DNA of 64,000 nt from Amorphophallus konjac (GCA_022559845.1 CM040126.1:125650886-125714885), one strand, 5' to 3'. Shown: positions 11,652-23,848, counted from the first letter of the stretch. Program-made: numbers and translations. Notes: generated from the sequence alone by a model not told the origin.

Positions 11652-12739
11652 ATACTAAATAAGCATGAATAAACCAGCGAGGGATGTGTCCCGGAGCTCA
11701 CCTGATCAGTGTGAGAACACAGATCCCGGCCGATAGACGAGGGCGAGCGGGGAGGCGTGGATACGCACCCGCACGCCGCACCGATGCCGCTTGACCCTGT
11801 TTAAGTGATTACAACACTACGCCTCTCGCAGGAGGGGGATCTTGGGGTGGGGATTAACTGTGAATACATCCAAAACTACCTCCACACAGGGAGGGGCCTT
11901 CAGCCGGCCAAGCAAAAGAGGAAAAATCGGGCTAGAAACAAACAATGGTGGTCGATGTCGATTCTATCCACTCTCTGCGATTCAGGATAGGCAGTTGGTT
12001 CTCTGGACGCTGCGGCCACTCCAGAATTTTTCCGATGATGAAACCAGTTGGATATTGCTTGTAGATTGGCCGGGATGACGTCTGAATTTTTGTAATTTCA
12101 TTGGGCGCCGGCGTTGGTCGGAATAGGAGCTTGAACAGAGGAACAGGTTGACAGCTCTGACTGGTTCAGGAACTCGGCAGCAGTAAGAAGAGGATGCCAG
12201 GACCGCTCCTTAACTCAGAATGAGGTGCCTCTAGAGTCGATGGAACCGTATGTAAGTCCTCTTCGTAACAAGCTTAATGGTGATGCCGTTCGTTGTCAGA
12301 GAAGACCGGTAGGCTCGGAACACTGTGGAGGGGTTGGTGCAGACTAAGTGGACGCAGAACCGCGCACCCGGGGAATAAAAATGATAACTCTCAGATCCGG
12401 TCACCAAACTGGGCTCTACTTCTTGGGGATGATAGAAGACTCGTAGTAAAAGATTTGTTTTGAATAACTCTTGATCAAATTCCCAACAGGTTCGTCGTAG
12501 TTGAGCTTCCACTCCGGCTCTGGTCTTCTGGCAGGGAGGCTTTGCGCAGTCGAGGAAGAAAGGGCCTCCCGATCAGCACGGTGCTCAGATGAGGATGAAA
12601 CCACCTCGCTTGGAAAGCCCTCTGGACAACCTTTCCAGAGATATATGATACACCTCCTGAAGCCTCACTACGATGCCGTGGAACTCTCTGCAATCTGCGG
12701 GTTGTCTACTGCTTGCGAACCAGAATAGGGCCTAGTAGG

Positions 12740-13175
12740 GAGTGGAGGTAAGAGAGGGGAGACTGGGGAAGGAGGGCTGATGGTTGGCTGTGGGTGCGAC
12801 CCAGGTGGTGGGGGGTGATGGGGAGGGGAGGGGAGCAGTTAGAAAGGGGAGGGAAATTCAAATTTGGCCTAGGGTTTGAGCCCCTTCAGCCTTGGGGAGA
12901 TGGAAGGGTGCTTAGGAAAGGGTAGTGGGTGGTTGGGGGTTGGAGGGTGGCTTAGAGATTGGTGGGTTCAATCTTGGGGGTTGGGGGGACTTGAATGAGG
13001 GTATGGGGAAGGGGGGAATATTAATGAAGAGTGAATGGGATGAGAGAGAAGAAATTTCAAAATTTGGGGGTAGGGAAGAGAGAGAGAGAGGGGGGGACCC
13101 CTTAGAGAGAGTGAGAGAGTGAGAGAGAGGGGAATCCACCCCTTAGAGAGAGAGAGGGAGAGAGAGATGGAGAAT
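12740..13175. repeat. Purine-rich (GA/GGG) low-complexity tract
   Basis: Plus strand is almost all G and A with runs of GAGAGA between 13072 and 13175. On the E1 transcript it is a CT-rich leader just after the promoter. Confidence 0.8.
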
Positions 13176-13246
13176 CCACTCCAATTGCACTAGAACACTC
13201 AATTTTTGATTGACCAAAAGATTACATATGAGGGAGTGGGATGGCC

Positions 13247-13254
13247 TATTTATA
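13247..13254 (-). promoter_or_regulatory. E1 LTR TATA box
   Basis: The minus strand reads TATAAATA within GCCTATAAATAGG, a canonical plant TATA box. Transcription would run left into the CT-rich leader. Confidence 0.6.
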
Positions 13255-13545
13255 GGCACTCATATTTTCCTAGGACTAAAATGACCCTGACTAAACAACA
13301 AATGACCAAAGTAGTCCAAGGGAGAGGTGCCCCTAGGCCAAGCCCACTAGTTGGGCCCAAATGACTATCAAACTGACCCATTAACCTATTAACTGACTCA
13401 AATAAAGAAAGATTACACATCTATGACTCAAATAAGATGAAAATTACATGCTACTACTCAAAATTAAGTGATGGAGATGATGATGCATCGATGGCGAGTA
13501 ATCGGAGTCTCGAAAAAGATGGAATGACTGGAGATGTCCCCATCA

Positions 13546-14794
13546 TCTTGCTCTTCTTCTATATTCTTCTGCTTCCTCTTTTTCTCTATTTCTTGCGGCT
13601 TACGCTTTTTCACAATGATTTCGTCTCTTTATATTACCCCGCAGGAGACCGACGTGTGGGAAGCATGTTCTCGCTAGCGAAGATGCTTCACTGAGGTCCA
13701 TGTGTCAAAATCTACAGACGAGCTGTCCACGTGGTAGAATCACCTTTGAGCCTTGCCTTGGATCACGTACCAATCATGAGCTCAGTGGTATCTGAGACCA
13801 CGTGCCTCACTTATCTTTCATGAGCCGGAGATGAAATCCCCCTTTGTAGCCTTTCAGGTGTTCGATCCTCATTGCTTGATCCTTTTTATCAAAAAGTCCA
13901 TGAGAGCAAAGTAGAGGAATTTCATCAAACACCTTATGTGTTATGGCTAACATATGTGCATTGACTTGAGTATGCTATATAGAAGACATGCACCGACTTT
14001 GGTCAAGTATAGACTAGAATGTGCACAGACCTTCTAGGTGATCAATGCAAATGTGCACCGACTTTGCTAGACTGAATGGAGATGTGCACTGACATTCTAC
14101 TATACGAAGGGGGATATGCACCGACCATGAGTTTGCCTAATGCAAATGTGCACTGACCTTGAGTTTATGCAGATGACTATATGCATCGACTTTATATGCA
14201 GGTAACAAGAATGTGCACCGACCTTGTTTGGCACAAGGCAAAACCTGCACCGACCTTATCATGCACAATGCAAAACCTGCACCGACCTTATCATGCACAG
14301 TGGAAAACTTGCACCGACCTTTTATGTGCATGAGATAAAAGGTGCACTGACCTTTATACGCGTAAGGTATAACATGCACCGACCTTAGGTATGCATGAGA
14401 TGCGGCCAGCACCGACTTTGGGTGTGCATGTAACGCAGCTAGCACCGACCTTGGGTATGCATGAAACACAGCTAGCACCGACCTTGGGTATGCATGAAAC
14501 ATAGCTAGCATCGACCTTTCCTTTGCTTACCATGCAATACACATTGACCCTCATGCACAGAACTGTAAAAATGTATGGACTATAGTATGAAATATGTGCA
14601 CATGAATCTTTGAAATGATAACAGTGTTGACATAATAAGAATGGTCTCAGAAAGTCATTATTATCAAAGTCCAAGAGCTGAAAAACAAAATGTATTGTTG
14701 CCAATTATCAAAACAATATAGAAAATTAAATCAAAGAATTTAGTCAAAGGAGACATGACATGAGACACTTTATCCCACATGAGCTCCCACGACA
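13546..14794 (-). repeat. E3 3' LTR, U3-side part
   Basis: Matches 22599-23848 of the other LTR. On the minus strand it begins TGTCGTGGGAGC at 14794. The missing ~1.09 kb should lie beyond E1 to the left. The TATA region here (13628-13635) is mutated to TTTATATT on the plus strand. Confidence 0.85.
13984..14530 (-). repeat. AAGGTCGGTGCA motif array in E3 U3
   Basis: About 17 copies of a degenerate 12-mer (plus strand TGCACCGACCTT) spaced about 31-32 bp apart, upstream of the LTR promoter. The same array is in the other E3 LTR, and a larger one lies at 32738-34725. Confidence 0.9.
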
Positions 14795-14810
14795 TTCTCC
14801 CCCTTTTTGA
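14795..14810 (-). promoter_or_regulatory. E3 polypurine tract
   Basis: The minus strand reads TCAAAAAGGGGGAGAA directly before the LTR start at 14794. Confidence 0.85.
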
Positions 14811-16579
14811 TGATGGCAACACATTTACATTTTGATGTCAACAATGATTTTATTAAGAATTAGAGAATGTGCTCACAGAATATGCACACAACAAAATTGA
14901 AGAAATGCAGAAGGCTCCCTCTAATGCAAAAAAAAAAAATTCTCAGCATCAAACTCTCTCCCCATCAACATCAAAGGGCTAATCAACATCAAAATCTCTC
15001 CCCCTTTGCCATTAGCAGAAAGATAAGAGGAAGAGATCAAGGAGAGTACTATAGTGAAGAAGAAATCTGATTTGACAAACTAAGTAGGCTTTCAGTAACC
15101 AAGCAAATAGAGCACATATTCTTTCAAATAAGAGTGCAGATAGAGCATTCCTGAACTTATGTGGTTTAAAGAGTATGAAAGTGAGAGACTAGCCACTCCA
15201 CTCTGTGAGAAACAGTCTATATGAACTCTTAATAGTAATGAACCAGAAGCACATGAGACATGCCAGATTTTGTCTTACTTTATCTTATTTATCTAAACAT
15301 CAAAACATCAGCAGGAGTGATAAGAACTTGTATTGAGATTAAACAAACATCAAAGTTTTGAATTAATCTCTAGAGGAGCATTGATAGTTTCATACATTTC
15401 TTTTCGTTACTACTTTAGAACATGTAAGTATAATCTTGTCTTTTTACATAAGAGTATGCGTTTATCAGACGCTAGTACCCCTAGTTACTCACCAAGATTT
15501 ACTATTCTGTCTTAGGTATAGTGTCCACCTTTTTACGTAAGGGTACACGTTTATCAGACGCCAGTACCCCTAGGTACTTAGTGGAACTCACGTTTTAATT
15601 TTCTGAATAGAGATAACTTGAAGCACTTCATGACATGAGTGTTTCTCTAATTCATTGATGAAGTACCCAGTTTCTCAGTGCATTCAATCATTGCTCTGCC
15701 TTTAGCATATATGATTCATCATTTTAACATAGCAGCCCATTTGATTTTCAGAAGGTGTTGTTTAAGAACAATACATGTTTTCAGGTCTTCTCAACCAATT
15801 TAACCTGAGTCTAGATAAATTCAGATTCTGAAAGACTCAATTAAACATGACATGCACGAAGTGGTTAAGAACTACTAAAAGCATTCCACAGTCCTTCTTC
15901 ATTGAGTTTGGTTTTTAGTCTCTAAAGTTCATTAATTTTAAACCAGCAGTTCATTCAAGGATCATTACTACTTCTTATAAGAAAAGAATTTTGATTTCAG
16001 CAGCTTAGATTAATGAACATGTCTATCAATTTGTCATTTGTTCAGATTTAGAAAATGGTTCCAAGGAGTGTTCAGATACTGATACCAAGGATGAGAATAG
16101 TCAGATAAATAGAGAACTGACAGAGAGTGTTTTTAAATGAATTATTTAGAAACTGACCTATGGACTAGCTCGAATTCAAACTGTATTCTAAGCTCCCCCT
16201 CACAAAGTGAATGACATGATATGATCATGAATGAAAATTATATATGTGGTATCTGTCTGTATGCTCATGACCACCAAGGATGACATGATGAACCAGAAGC
16301 TCCCCCTCAAAATATGCATGACTTTTTCTAAGATGATTTCATGTCTTATTCTAGATGTATGTAATGTTGACCCATGGTACTAGGCGAAGGGCTAGCCTCT
16401 ACGCATAGTGTGGGTTTCCAGACAGATAATATCTGTCATTCTTCCAACTTACCATTTGATATACCTATGGGTTAACAATGAAATGCAACAGATAGACATT
16501 CAGAAAATTCAGTGATAATTATCACACATGTAGCATTCAAGAATACAAAGTTTAGAAATAGATATGTTCAAGAGCTCAT
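14811..16579 (-). other. E3 non-coding 3' region with extra polypurine tracts
   Basis: About 1.8 kb between the RNase H end and the polypurine tract. I find no coding frame and no envelope-like gene. On the minus strand, extra GGGGAGAG or GGGGGAGCT strings occur near 14955-14963, 14995-15010, 16191-16201 and 16299-16308. Multiple polypurine tracts are a described Sirevirus trait. Confidence 0.6.
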
Positions 16580-17130
16580 GCTGAGAATTTGCAAAGACCA
16601 AGTTCTCTTCTTAGAAATTTTAATCTTTCATTACCAAGAGGCTTGGTAAAAATATCAGTAATTTATCTTTCGGATTCAACAAATTCTAGAACAATTTCTT
16701 TTTTACTTACTTCATCTCTAAGAAAATGATGTTTGATTTCAATATGTTTAGTCCTAGAATGGTGAACAAGATTTTTAGTTAAGGAAACATCACTTGTGTT
16801 GTCTCAAAGAATTGTAAGGCAACCAAGAATTATAAGATAGTCAATTAACTGGTGTTTAATCTAGAGGACTTGGGCATCACAGTTTCCTGCAGCCACATAC
16901 TCTGCCTCAGCAGTGGATAAGGCAATATTGTGTTGTTTCTTAGATGCCCAAGACACTAGACACCCACCAAGAAATTGACAATATCCACTAGTGTTTTTCC
17001 TATCTATCCTACACCCAGCATAGTCTGCATCAGTGTAAGCTATAAGGTCCAGCTCACACTTAGCAGGATACCATAAGCCTAAGTCTAGGGTGCCAGACAA
17101 ATACCTAAAAATCCGTTTCATAGCTATCAA
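16580..17130 (-). pseudogene. E3 RNase H
   Basis: Minus-strand copia RNase H. Visible motifs are LIAYTDADYAGCRIDRKNTSG with the first catalytic Asp, CLVSWASKKQ, LSTAEAEYVAA with the catalytic Glu, and a decayed tail with CDNTS, TKHIEIKHHFLRD and DIFTKPL. Stop codons follow CDAQVL and occur twice later in the same frame. It lies in the same frame as the RT upstream. It would degrade the RNA in the RNA-DNA hybrid; this copy is dead. Confidence 0.85.
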
Positions 17131-18135
17131 ATGTGATTCCTTAGGACATGCTTGAAATCAAGCACACAAACATACTGAAAACTGAATATCAGGGCGAGAA
17201 GCAGTAAGATATAACAAGGATCCGATCATACCTCTATATAGTTTGGGGTCTATCGTTTTACCTTCAGGATCAGTGTCAAGGTTGGTAGATATTCCCATTG
17301 GTGCAGTTATAGCTTTGAGGTTTTTCATCTTGAATTTCTTCAGTAGATCCTTAATGTACTTCTCTTGAGTTATAAATGTTCCTTCTTTGGTCTGATAGAC
17401 CTGCAACCCAAGAAAAAATTTTAGTACACCCATTCAGCTCATTTCAAATTCACTAGTCATTAATGCTGAAAATTCCTCACACATGGATGAATTTGTTGAC
17501 CCAAACACTATATCATCTACATAAATTTGAATGATCAAAATTTCTTTGTCACATACCTTTGTGAATAATGTCTGGTCAATCTTACCTCTGAAAAATCCCT
17601 TTTCTATGAGGAACTAACTCAATTTGTCATACCAAGCTCGAGGAGCTTGCTTCAATCCATAGAGTGCCTTGTCAAGCTTATAGACATAGTCATGAAAATC
17701 AAGACACTCAAAACCAGGGGGTTATTTTACAAAAACATCCTCTTTTATATCACCATTTAAAAATGCAGATTTAACGTCCATATGCTGGAGAGTTATTCGT
17801 AAGTTGCAAGTAATTGCTAAAGGAATCCTAATGGATTCTAGCCTAGCTACAGGGGTAAACGATTCTTCAAAGTCAATACCATACTCTTGGTTGTACCCCT
17901 GAGCTACCAGCCTAGCCTTATTTCTTACTATATTACCTTGTTCATCAGATTTATTCCGAAAGACCCATTTAGTGTCTATAATGTTGCCATGAGAGGATTT
18001 AGGAACTAAGTGCCAGACTTTATTCCTATCAAATTGACTAAGTTCATCATGTATGGCATTAATCCAGTGTTCATCCTGAAGGGCACTTTCTATGTTCTTA
18101 GATGTTATTTGAGAAACTAAAGCAAATGAGTTCAA
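17131..18135 (-). pseudogene. E3 reverse transcriptase
   Basis: Minus-strand copia RT. It opens with [17 protein letters not shown] sequence ([20 protein letters not shown]), then [37 protein letters not shown] and [10 protein letters not shown]. After a stop the frame continues with [29 protein letters not shown] (plus coordinates about 17512-17523, catalytic YVDD intact) and FFLGLQVYQTKEG. The phrase GSLLYLTASRPDIQFSV is typical of Sireviruses and their relatives. At least four stops, several TAA or TAG from likely glutamine codons, inactivate it. Confidence 0.9.
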
Positions 18136-18532
18136 TTCATTTTCAATTCTTAAGTGTGCTCTAGTTCTCGGAGGTTCATTTAAATTACCAATAATGTTTT
18201 CTAGAGGATGGTCTCTAAGAAATTTAATGTTGGTAACCTGATTACCTAGATTCTCTCTTACCTCCCCATGAGTGTAAGAATTTTCTGCTTCAGCCTCTTC
18301 TGCAGAATCTTCATTCGGTGCCTCTTTGGTCTATAGAATTTCTCCATCTACTTTGTCCCTGCATAAACTGATGTCAGTTTTATTTTCTGACTCATCAAAC
18401 ACTATATGAGGAGATTCTTCAACAGTTTTAGAATTGAGATTATATATCCTATAGGCTCTGGAATGTTAGAATAACCTAGAAAAATTCCAGGTTCACTTTT
18501 GGGTTCAAACTTATCAAGGTCTCGTTTGGAGT

Positions 18533-19257
18533 TTATATGAATAAAGCATTTGCATCCAAAACCTTGAAATGTGCTAAAGAAGGTTTCTTACCCTTAAGAA
18601 TCTCATTGGGTGTCATTTGAGTAGTGGGTCTTACCAGGGCTCTGTTAATTATGTAACAAGAAGTGTTGATAGCTTCAACCCAAAACTTCCTTGGTAGGTT
18701 CCCTTCTACCAGCATGGCCCGAGCCATTTCAACTAGTGTACTGTTCCTCCTTTCCACCACTCCATTCTGCTCTAGAGTTCTTGGTGAGGAAAACCTGTGA
18801 GTGATTCCATTCTCCTTGCAGAAATCATCAAATTGTGAGTTCACAAACTCACCACCATGATCAGATAATATGTTCAAAATAGTATGCTCATTGGTCTGTT
18901 TTATTTTATAAAAGAATTCCTGAAATTCTTCAAAGGCTTCATTTTTATGAGACAAGTAGAAAACCCAAGTGAATCTAGAAAAGTCATCAACAAGCACAAA
19001 ACCATATCTTTTTATAGATAAGCTAACTAACCTAGTGGGTCCGAATAAATCCATGTGAATTAGCTCATAAGATTTAGAAGGCAGGTTTTCAGTTCTAGAT
19101 TTGAATGATTTTCTGGTCTGTTTACACTGGGTGCATGCCTCACAGATTTTATTGTCATTTTTGAAAGAAATTTCAGGAAGTCCTTTTACCATGTTATGCT
19201 TATTCAATTTATGAAGCACACTATAGTTGGAATGACCTAACCTACGATGCCACAGGT
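18533..19257 (-). pseudogene. E3 integrase
   Basis: Copia integrase on the minus strand. The zinc-binding N-terminus shows LWHRRLGHSNYSVLH and CEACTQCKQ. The catalytic triad is visible in HMDLFGP, LSDHGGEF and NGVVERRN. The segment from 19219 to 18533 is open, then ends in KVLDANALFI followed by TAG. The 18136-18532 linker towards RT is decayed and I place no domain in it. It lies in a different frame from both protease and RT, so frameshifts separate them. Confidence 0.88.
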
Positions 19258-19784
19258 ATGCTAGGTCATCTTATTAACACTAAGACAAAGATTTGAGTGT
19301 GCTACATCATCTAAATCTACCATATAAATGTTATTAAATCTCTTGCCAATAAATTTCATAGAATCTGAATTGGGTTCAAATATGGTGCATGCAATGGAAT
19401 CAAAGACAACTTTATGGCCTTTATCACATAATTGGCTAATGCTTAACAGATTATAAGCTAGCCCCTTAACTAACAAAACTTCTTCAATAAAGTAGGAAGA
19501 ACACTTACCTACCTTTCCTGAGCTAATGATTTTTCCCTTGGTATTACCTCCGAAAGTAACATGACTAGCATCTTTCTTCACCAACATGCAAAATTTTGCT
19601 TTATCTCCGGTCATGTGCCTGGAACAACCACTGCCAGATACCACTTGTTGTGATTGACTGCTAGGCATACCTACAAGGGAATTAAGCAGAATGATTTGGA
19701 ACCCAAAGCTTCTTGGGTCCCATAAAAGCATTTATTTCATGCAGACAAGAAACAAGATGTTTTGGTATCCACATTTGATTTGGC
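19258..19784 (-). pseudogene. E3 protease and Gag/protease junction
   Basis: Copia aspartic protease. SGCSRHMTGD follows the active-site position, then HVTFGG, LLSISQLCDKG and FEPNSDSMKF. The expected WYLDSG active site is broken: reading the minus strand, a single base is missing inside the catalytic Asp codon near 19633, which shifts the upstream frame. Upstream, a phrase ending GPKKLWVP (about 19700) is the Sirevirus-like junction before the protease. The protein would process the polyprotein; this copy cannot. Confidence 0.82.
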
Positions 19785-21461
19785 TTATTCATGGCAGTTG
19801 TAGATTTCTTTAGATTCAGGTTGGTCTGTTTTTTTCTTGCCACTTTTAATCTTTGAAGATTGTTTCTTAGGTGTGGCGTTTTCAATCTCTTTAAATCCAT
19901 TTTTAAAATTTCTTTGCCAGTATCCAGTCCAATGGGCATTGGTAGTAATGTTGAATCTAGACTTATTGGGTATGGAATTGTTTGAACCATAATAGTTCTT
20001 GTTCCTGAAGTTTCTGTGCCTTGGCTCAGTCCAGCGGGTAGTGGAAAAGGTGTGTGCATTATAGACTCTTGGCTGATTAGACATGAAATGGCCAAAGCAA
20101 TAATGGTTCTGATTTTTGAGATTTCTACCCCTGGGTTGCACATCAGAATTCCAAGGATAAGACTGATGCATCTGAGTGAAATGAGAGTTTTGGAAATGCT
20201 ACATAGGCCTCATGTGAGGGTTACCTTGACCTTTCCTATTCGGCTGGTGATGATAGGAGTTATGAATTGAAGAATGGGCCGGAGTATTCTGATAATGACC
20301 TCGGCCTGAGGTACCTCTACCTAGACCTTTCTCAAAGGATTTAAACCCAGTAGGGCTACGGGTTGGATGAGCTTTGGAGTTGCCCTTAACTTTCTGTTGA
20401 GGCTGGACAGTTTTGGGCTTGGATTTTCCTTGGACTCTAGCCTTAATAGTCTAAATCCTAGCCTGTCCCTTGATCTGAGGTGTGGGAGTATGTGAGCAAT
20501 ATTCCCTAGACACCTCTATCTTCCGTTTGCCCTTGTCTTTGACACTGGACCTGACTTTCTCAGCTAATTTCAGATTTTCATCAAAAGTCATTTGAATCAA
20601 AGGTTGTGATGTTCCCTTTTCAGCCACAAAAGAAATTGACCTAACATCAAACCTTTTCTGATTAGTTGGGTTGAAACCCAAACCTTCCTTTCTAAAGTTT
20701 ATTTTTGTTCCTAAGATGGCATTCAGATTTTCTGTTCCTTGTGTCATGCCTTCAAGAGATTTTTGCTTATCCTTGTTTTCTTATTCCAGATTTTCAATGA
20801 CCTTTTTGAGTTTAGCATTTACACCATTGATAGCTTCATATTTTTCAGTTTCTATTCTCATTTTAAGTTCATCAATGGTGTCCAGCAAATTCTCATTTTC
20901 ATTTTTCAAATCAATTAACATGCTGTTACTACATTCAGCTTCATTAAGGGAGTTTTTCAGCTCTAAGTTTTCAGTTGTTAGACATGGAATCTTATCAGAC
21001 AGAGAACTTCTTAAGCTATTGGTGATCACATTCAGACGCGCATACATCTCAGATATTGACTCTTCAGGCTTCATTTTAAAAGCCTCATACTCAGAGAGTA
21101 ACATGTTGGCTTTGGTTTCTCTAACTTGAGACGTCCCTTCGTAAATGCCTTCTAGCTTATCTTACATCTCCTTAGCAGTGTTGCAAGAAGAGACTCTGGA
21201 AAATTCGATGGGATGAAGTGCACATTGTATAGTATTAATGGCACCACAATTCAAGGTGGATTTACGAATATGCTCCTTAGTCCAGAATTCTTCGTCTGGA
21301 GGCAAATCAAAAGGACCCTTACTGACTACATTCCAGATCTCGTAGTCCTTTGCACGTAGAAATACCTGCATCCTATTCTTCCCGTAAGCATAATTATTAC
21401 CATTGAAGAATGGTGGCTTACTTGTAGAATGACCCTCAGCGATCAATCCTTTAGCATCCAT
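19785..21461 (-). pseudogene. E3 Gag
   Basis: Minus-strand Gag in one frame with several stops. I choose the ATG at 21461 because the frame open upstream of it runs through the PBS with no ATG. The N-terminal domain has KPPFFNGNNYAYGKNRM, the copia Gag start. A region rich in Leu, Glu, Asn and Lys (about 20781-21000) looks like a coiled coil. The C-terminus is basic and Asn-rich, with a degenerate zinc knuckle (HYCFGHFMSN) lacking its first cysteines. Stops occur at 21162-21164, near 20778 and near 20450. Confidence 0.82.
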
Positions 21462-21501
21462 AAAAAATCTCTCCGGGATGTAAAGTCCTACGGGAGAGTT
21501 A

Positions 21502-21514
21502 GGCTCTGATGCCA
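21502..21514 (-). promoter_or_regulatory. E3 primer binding site
   Basis: The minus strand reads TGGCATCAGAGCC, one mismatch (C for T) from the initiator-Met tRNA complement, two bases inside the LTR end. Confidence 0.85.
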
Positions 21515-22680
21515 CGTGTTGGAACGGATGGACGCAATGATCTAGAGAGGGGGGGAATAGATCAACCCATATTAAAAATTTATAGCAGAGAAAGACAATG
21601 CAGAATTAAAAGATGCACTACAATAGAACAATCAGTTGCTGTGAACATAGAATTGACCAGATTATCGAATAATCAAGTAACCAGTGTGCAATGGATTACA
21701 GCAACAGTTGTCTGACCGAGGTAGTGAACCCAACAATCAAGTACTAGACGGAGAACTGGATCTGTGATCCCTCACGCAAGGTGAGGCATTCCAAATTGGC
21801 TTTGCCAAACTTTCCTGCCAAGCCTTTTGATATACTTGATGATCGAAGGCCTTCACACTTTGTTCATACAACTCTAAGACCCAAAATCAAAGATACACTA
21901 ATGAGAGAGAAATCTCTGTAGTAAACCTTAGTGATAAAGAAAGCAATGAAGACTAATAGCAGATATGAGTGAGCAAACAAGCAAACAGATTAACTGTAGA
22001 TAATGAATTGAAGATGATAAACGGTCCTAATCATTCATCTAATCGTAGAGTTGGACAATCACACAAACACACCATAGATAGAAGGATTTTAGGTGGTTCG
22101 GTTTTCACCTACACCCACCCCATACTCAGACCAAGTGTGGATTATTGCTGATTCATAGTTTCAATTCGCTGATCCACAGCTTCTGGGAATAGATCCCAAC
22201 AAACAGCTGATTCACAGCTTTGGAGAAATGATCTCAGACTGCTGAGTCTCACAATTTGCTACCACTGAGCCTTACAGCTTCGCTGTCCGAGGATTCACCC
22301 TTGCCCACTAAGCAATATAGCTTAGCTCTGCTGATACACAGCTTGCAATGATTTCAAAAGATAAGGAAATAAAAGAAACATGAATGAAAGACGTAAATGT
22401 AGCTTAGCTCTTCAGATTAGAGCAGTCTGACTCTGGATTTCATCCAGCAGTGAGGATGATGCCGCCTCACTCAACATGATCTTCTTCTCTCTCAACTCAC
22501 GACACTCTATTTTTCTCACAGAAAAGTTCTCCCTCTCTGGCTCTCTCTTTTTCTTTATGACTTCTCCTCTTCTCTTCTTCTGCACGAACTCCTCTAGCTC
22601 TGGCTCTTCTTCTATATTCTTCTGCTTCCTCTTTTTCTCTCTTTCTTGCGACTTACGCTTTTTCAAAATGATTTTGTCTC

Positions 22681-22688
22681 TTTATATA
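22681..22688 (-). promoter_or_regulatory. E3 LTR TATA box
   Basis: The minus strand reads TATATAAA, downstream of the motif array and followed by AGAGACAAAA. It is the likely start region of the E3 transcript. Confidence 0.6.
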
Positions 22689-23037
22689 ACCCCGCAGGAG
22701 ATCGACGCGTGGGAAGCATGTTCTCGCTAGCGAAGATCCTTCACTGAAGCTCCACGTGTTAGAATCTGAAGACGAACTATCCACGTGGCAGAATCACCTT
22801 TGAGCCTTATCTTGGATCACGTACCAATCACGAGCTCAGTGGTATCTGAGACCGCGTGCCTCACTTATCTTTCACGAGCCAGAGATGAAATCCCCCTTTT
22901 TAGCCTTTCAGGTGTTCGATCCTCATTGCTTGATCCTTTTTATCAAAAAGTCCCTGAGAGCAAAGTAGATGAATTTCATCAAACACCTTATGTGTTATGG
23001 CTAACATATATGCATTGACTTGAGTATGCTATATAGA

Positions 23038-23584
23038 AGACATGCACCGACTTTGGTCAAGTACATACTAGAATGTGCACAGACCTTCTAGGTGATCAAT
23101 GCAAATGTGAACCGACTTTGCTAGAGTGAATGGAGATGTGCACTGACATTCTACTGTACGAAGGGGGATATGCACCGACCATGAGTTTGCCTAATGCAAA
23201 TGTGCACTGACCTTGAGTTTATGCAGATGACTATATGCACCAACTTTATATGCAGGTAACAAGAACGTGCACCGACCTTGTTTGGCACAAGGCAAAACCT
23301 GCACCGACCTTATCATGCACAATGCAAAACCTGCACCGACCTTATCATGCATAATGCAAAACTTGCACCGACCTTTTATATGCATGAGATAAAAGGTGCA
23401 CTGACCTTTATACGCGTAAGGTATAACATGCACCGACCTTAGGTATGCATGAGTCACGGCTAGCACCGACTTTGGGTGTGCATGTAACGCAGTTAGCACC
23501 GACCCTGGGTATGCATGAAACACGGCCAGCACCGACCTTGGGTATGCATGAAACATAGCTAGCATCGACCTTTCCTTTCCTTAC
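23038..23584 (-). repeat. AAGGTCGGTGCA motif array in E3 5' LTR
   Basis: Same ~17-copy, ~31-bp-spaced array as at 13984-14530, with scattered substitutions. Confidence 0.9.
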
Positions 23585-23848
23585 CATGCAATATGCATTG
23601 ACCTTCATGCGCGAAACTGTAAAAATGTATGGACCGTAGTATGAAATGCGTGCACATGAATCTATGAAATGATAACAGTGTTGAAATAATAAGAATGGTC
23701 TCAAAAAGTCATTATTATCAAAGTTCAAGAGCTGAAAAACAAAATGTATGATTGCCAATTATCAAAACAATAGAGGAAATTAAATTCGAGAATTCAGTCA
23801 AAGGAGACATGACATGAGACACTTTATCCCACATGAGCTCCCACAACA

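Larger units (their letters stand above)
1..13545 (-). mobile_element. E1: Ty3/gypsy LTR element, partial, interrupted by E2
   Basis: Read on the minus strand, the element runs from its 5' LTR (13545 down to 11657, then 771 down to 410) through a PBS (407-396) into a Gag region cut by the left window edge. The LTR ends are TGATGGGGACAT at 13545 and TGTCACATCA at 410, giving TG...CA termini. The five bases to the right (TCTTG, 13546-13550) followed by E3 LTR sequence match TCTGG at the same place in the other E3 LTR, so E1 appears inserted in the left LTR of E3. E2 later inserted in the E1 LTR. The 3' half and the second target duplication lie outside the window. Confidence 0.75.
11657..13545 (-). 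repeat. E1 5' LTR, promoter-proximal part
   Basis: Continuation of the E1 LTR after E2; total LTR length is about 2.25 kb. On the minus strand it begins TGATGGGGACAT at 13545, carries a TATA box near 13250, a pyrimidine-rich leader (GA-rich on the plus strand, 12740-13175), then a CCTCCCTGTGTGGAGG hairpin near 11890 related to those in E5, E8 and E9. No credible coding region was seen. Confidence 0.7.
13546..23848 (-). mobile_element. E3: Sirevirus-type Ty1/copia element, decayed
   Basis: Minus-strand copia element. Its 5' LTR is 21517-23848; the 3' LTR is seen as 13546-14794, the rest lying left of the E1 insertion. Between them, in minus order, come PBS, Gag, protease, integrase, reverse transcriptase and RNase H, the copia order with integrase before RT. 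Long Gag with a coiled-coil region, repeated polypurine-tract-like strings and a long stretch before the 3' LTR all fit the Sirevirus lineage. Many stops and frameshifts show this is an old copy. No target duplication can be scored because the left end is outside the window. Confidence 0.88.
21517..23848 (-). repeat. E3 5' LTR
   Basis: 2,332-bp LTR. On the minus strand it begins TGTTGTGGGAGC and ends CCGTTCCAACA. It carries the GGTCGGTGCA motif array in U3 and a TATA box at 22681-22688. Confidence 0.9.

Noticed and set aside
14137..14704. Open minus-strand frames with repeated Pro-Arg-Ser-Val-Leu-Ala units
   Set aside because: By-product of the motif array in the E3 U3. The equivalent frame in the other LTR has the same repeat origin.
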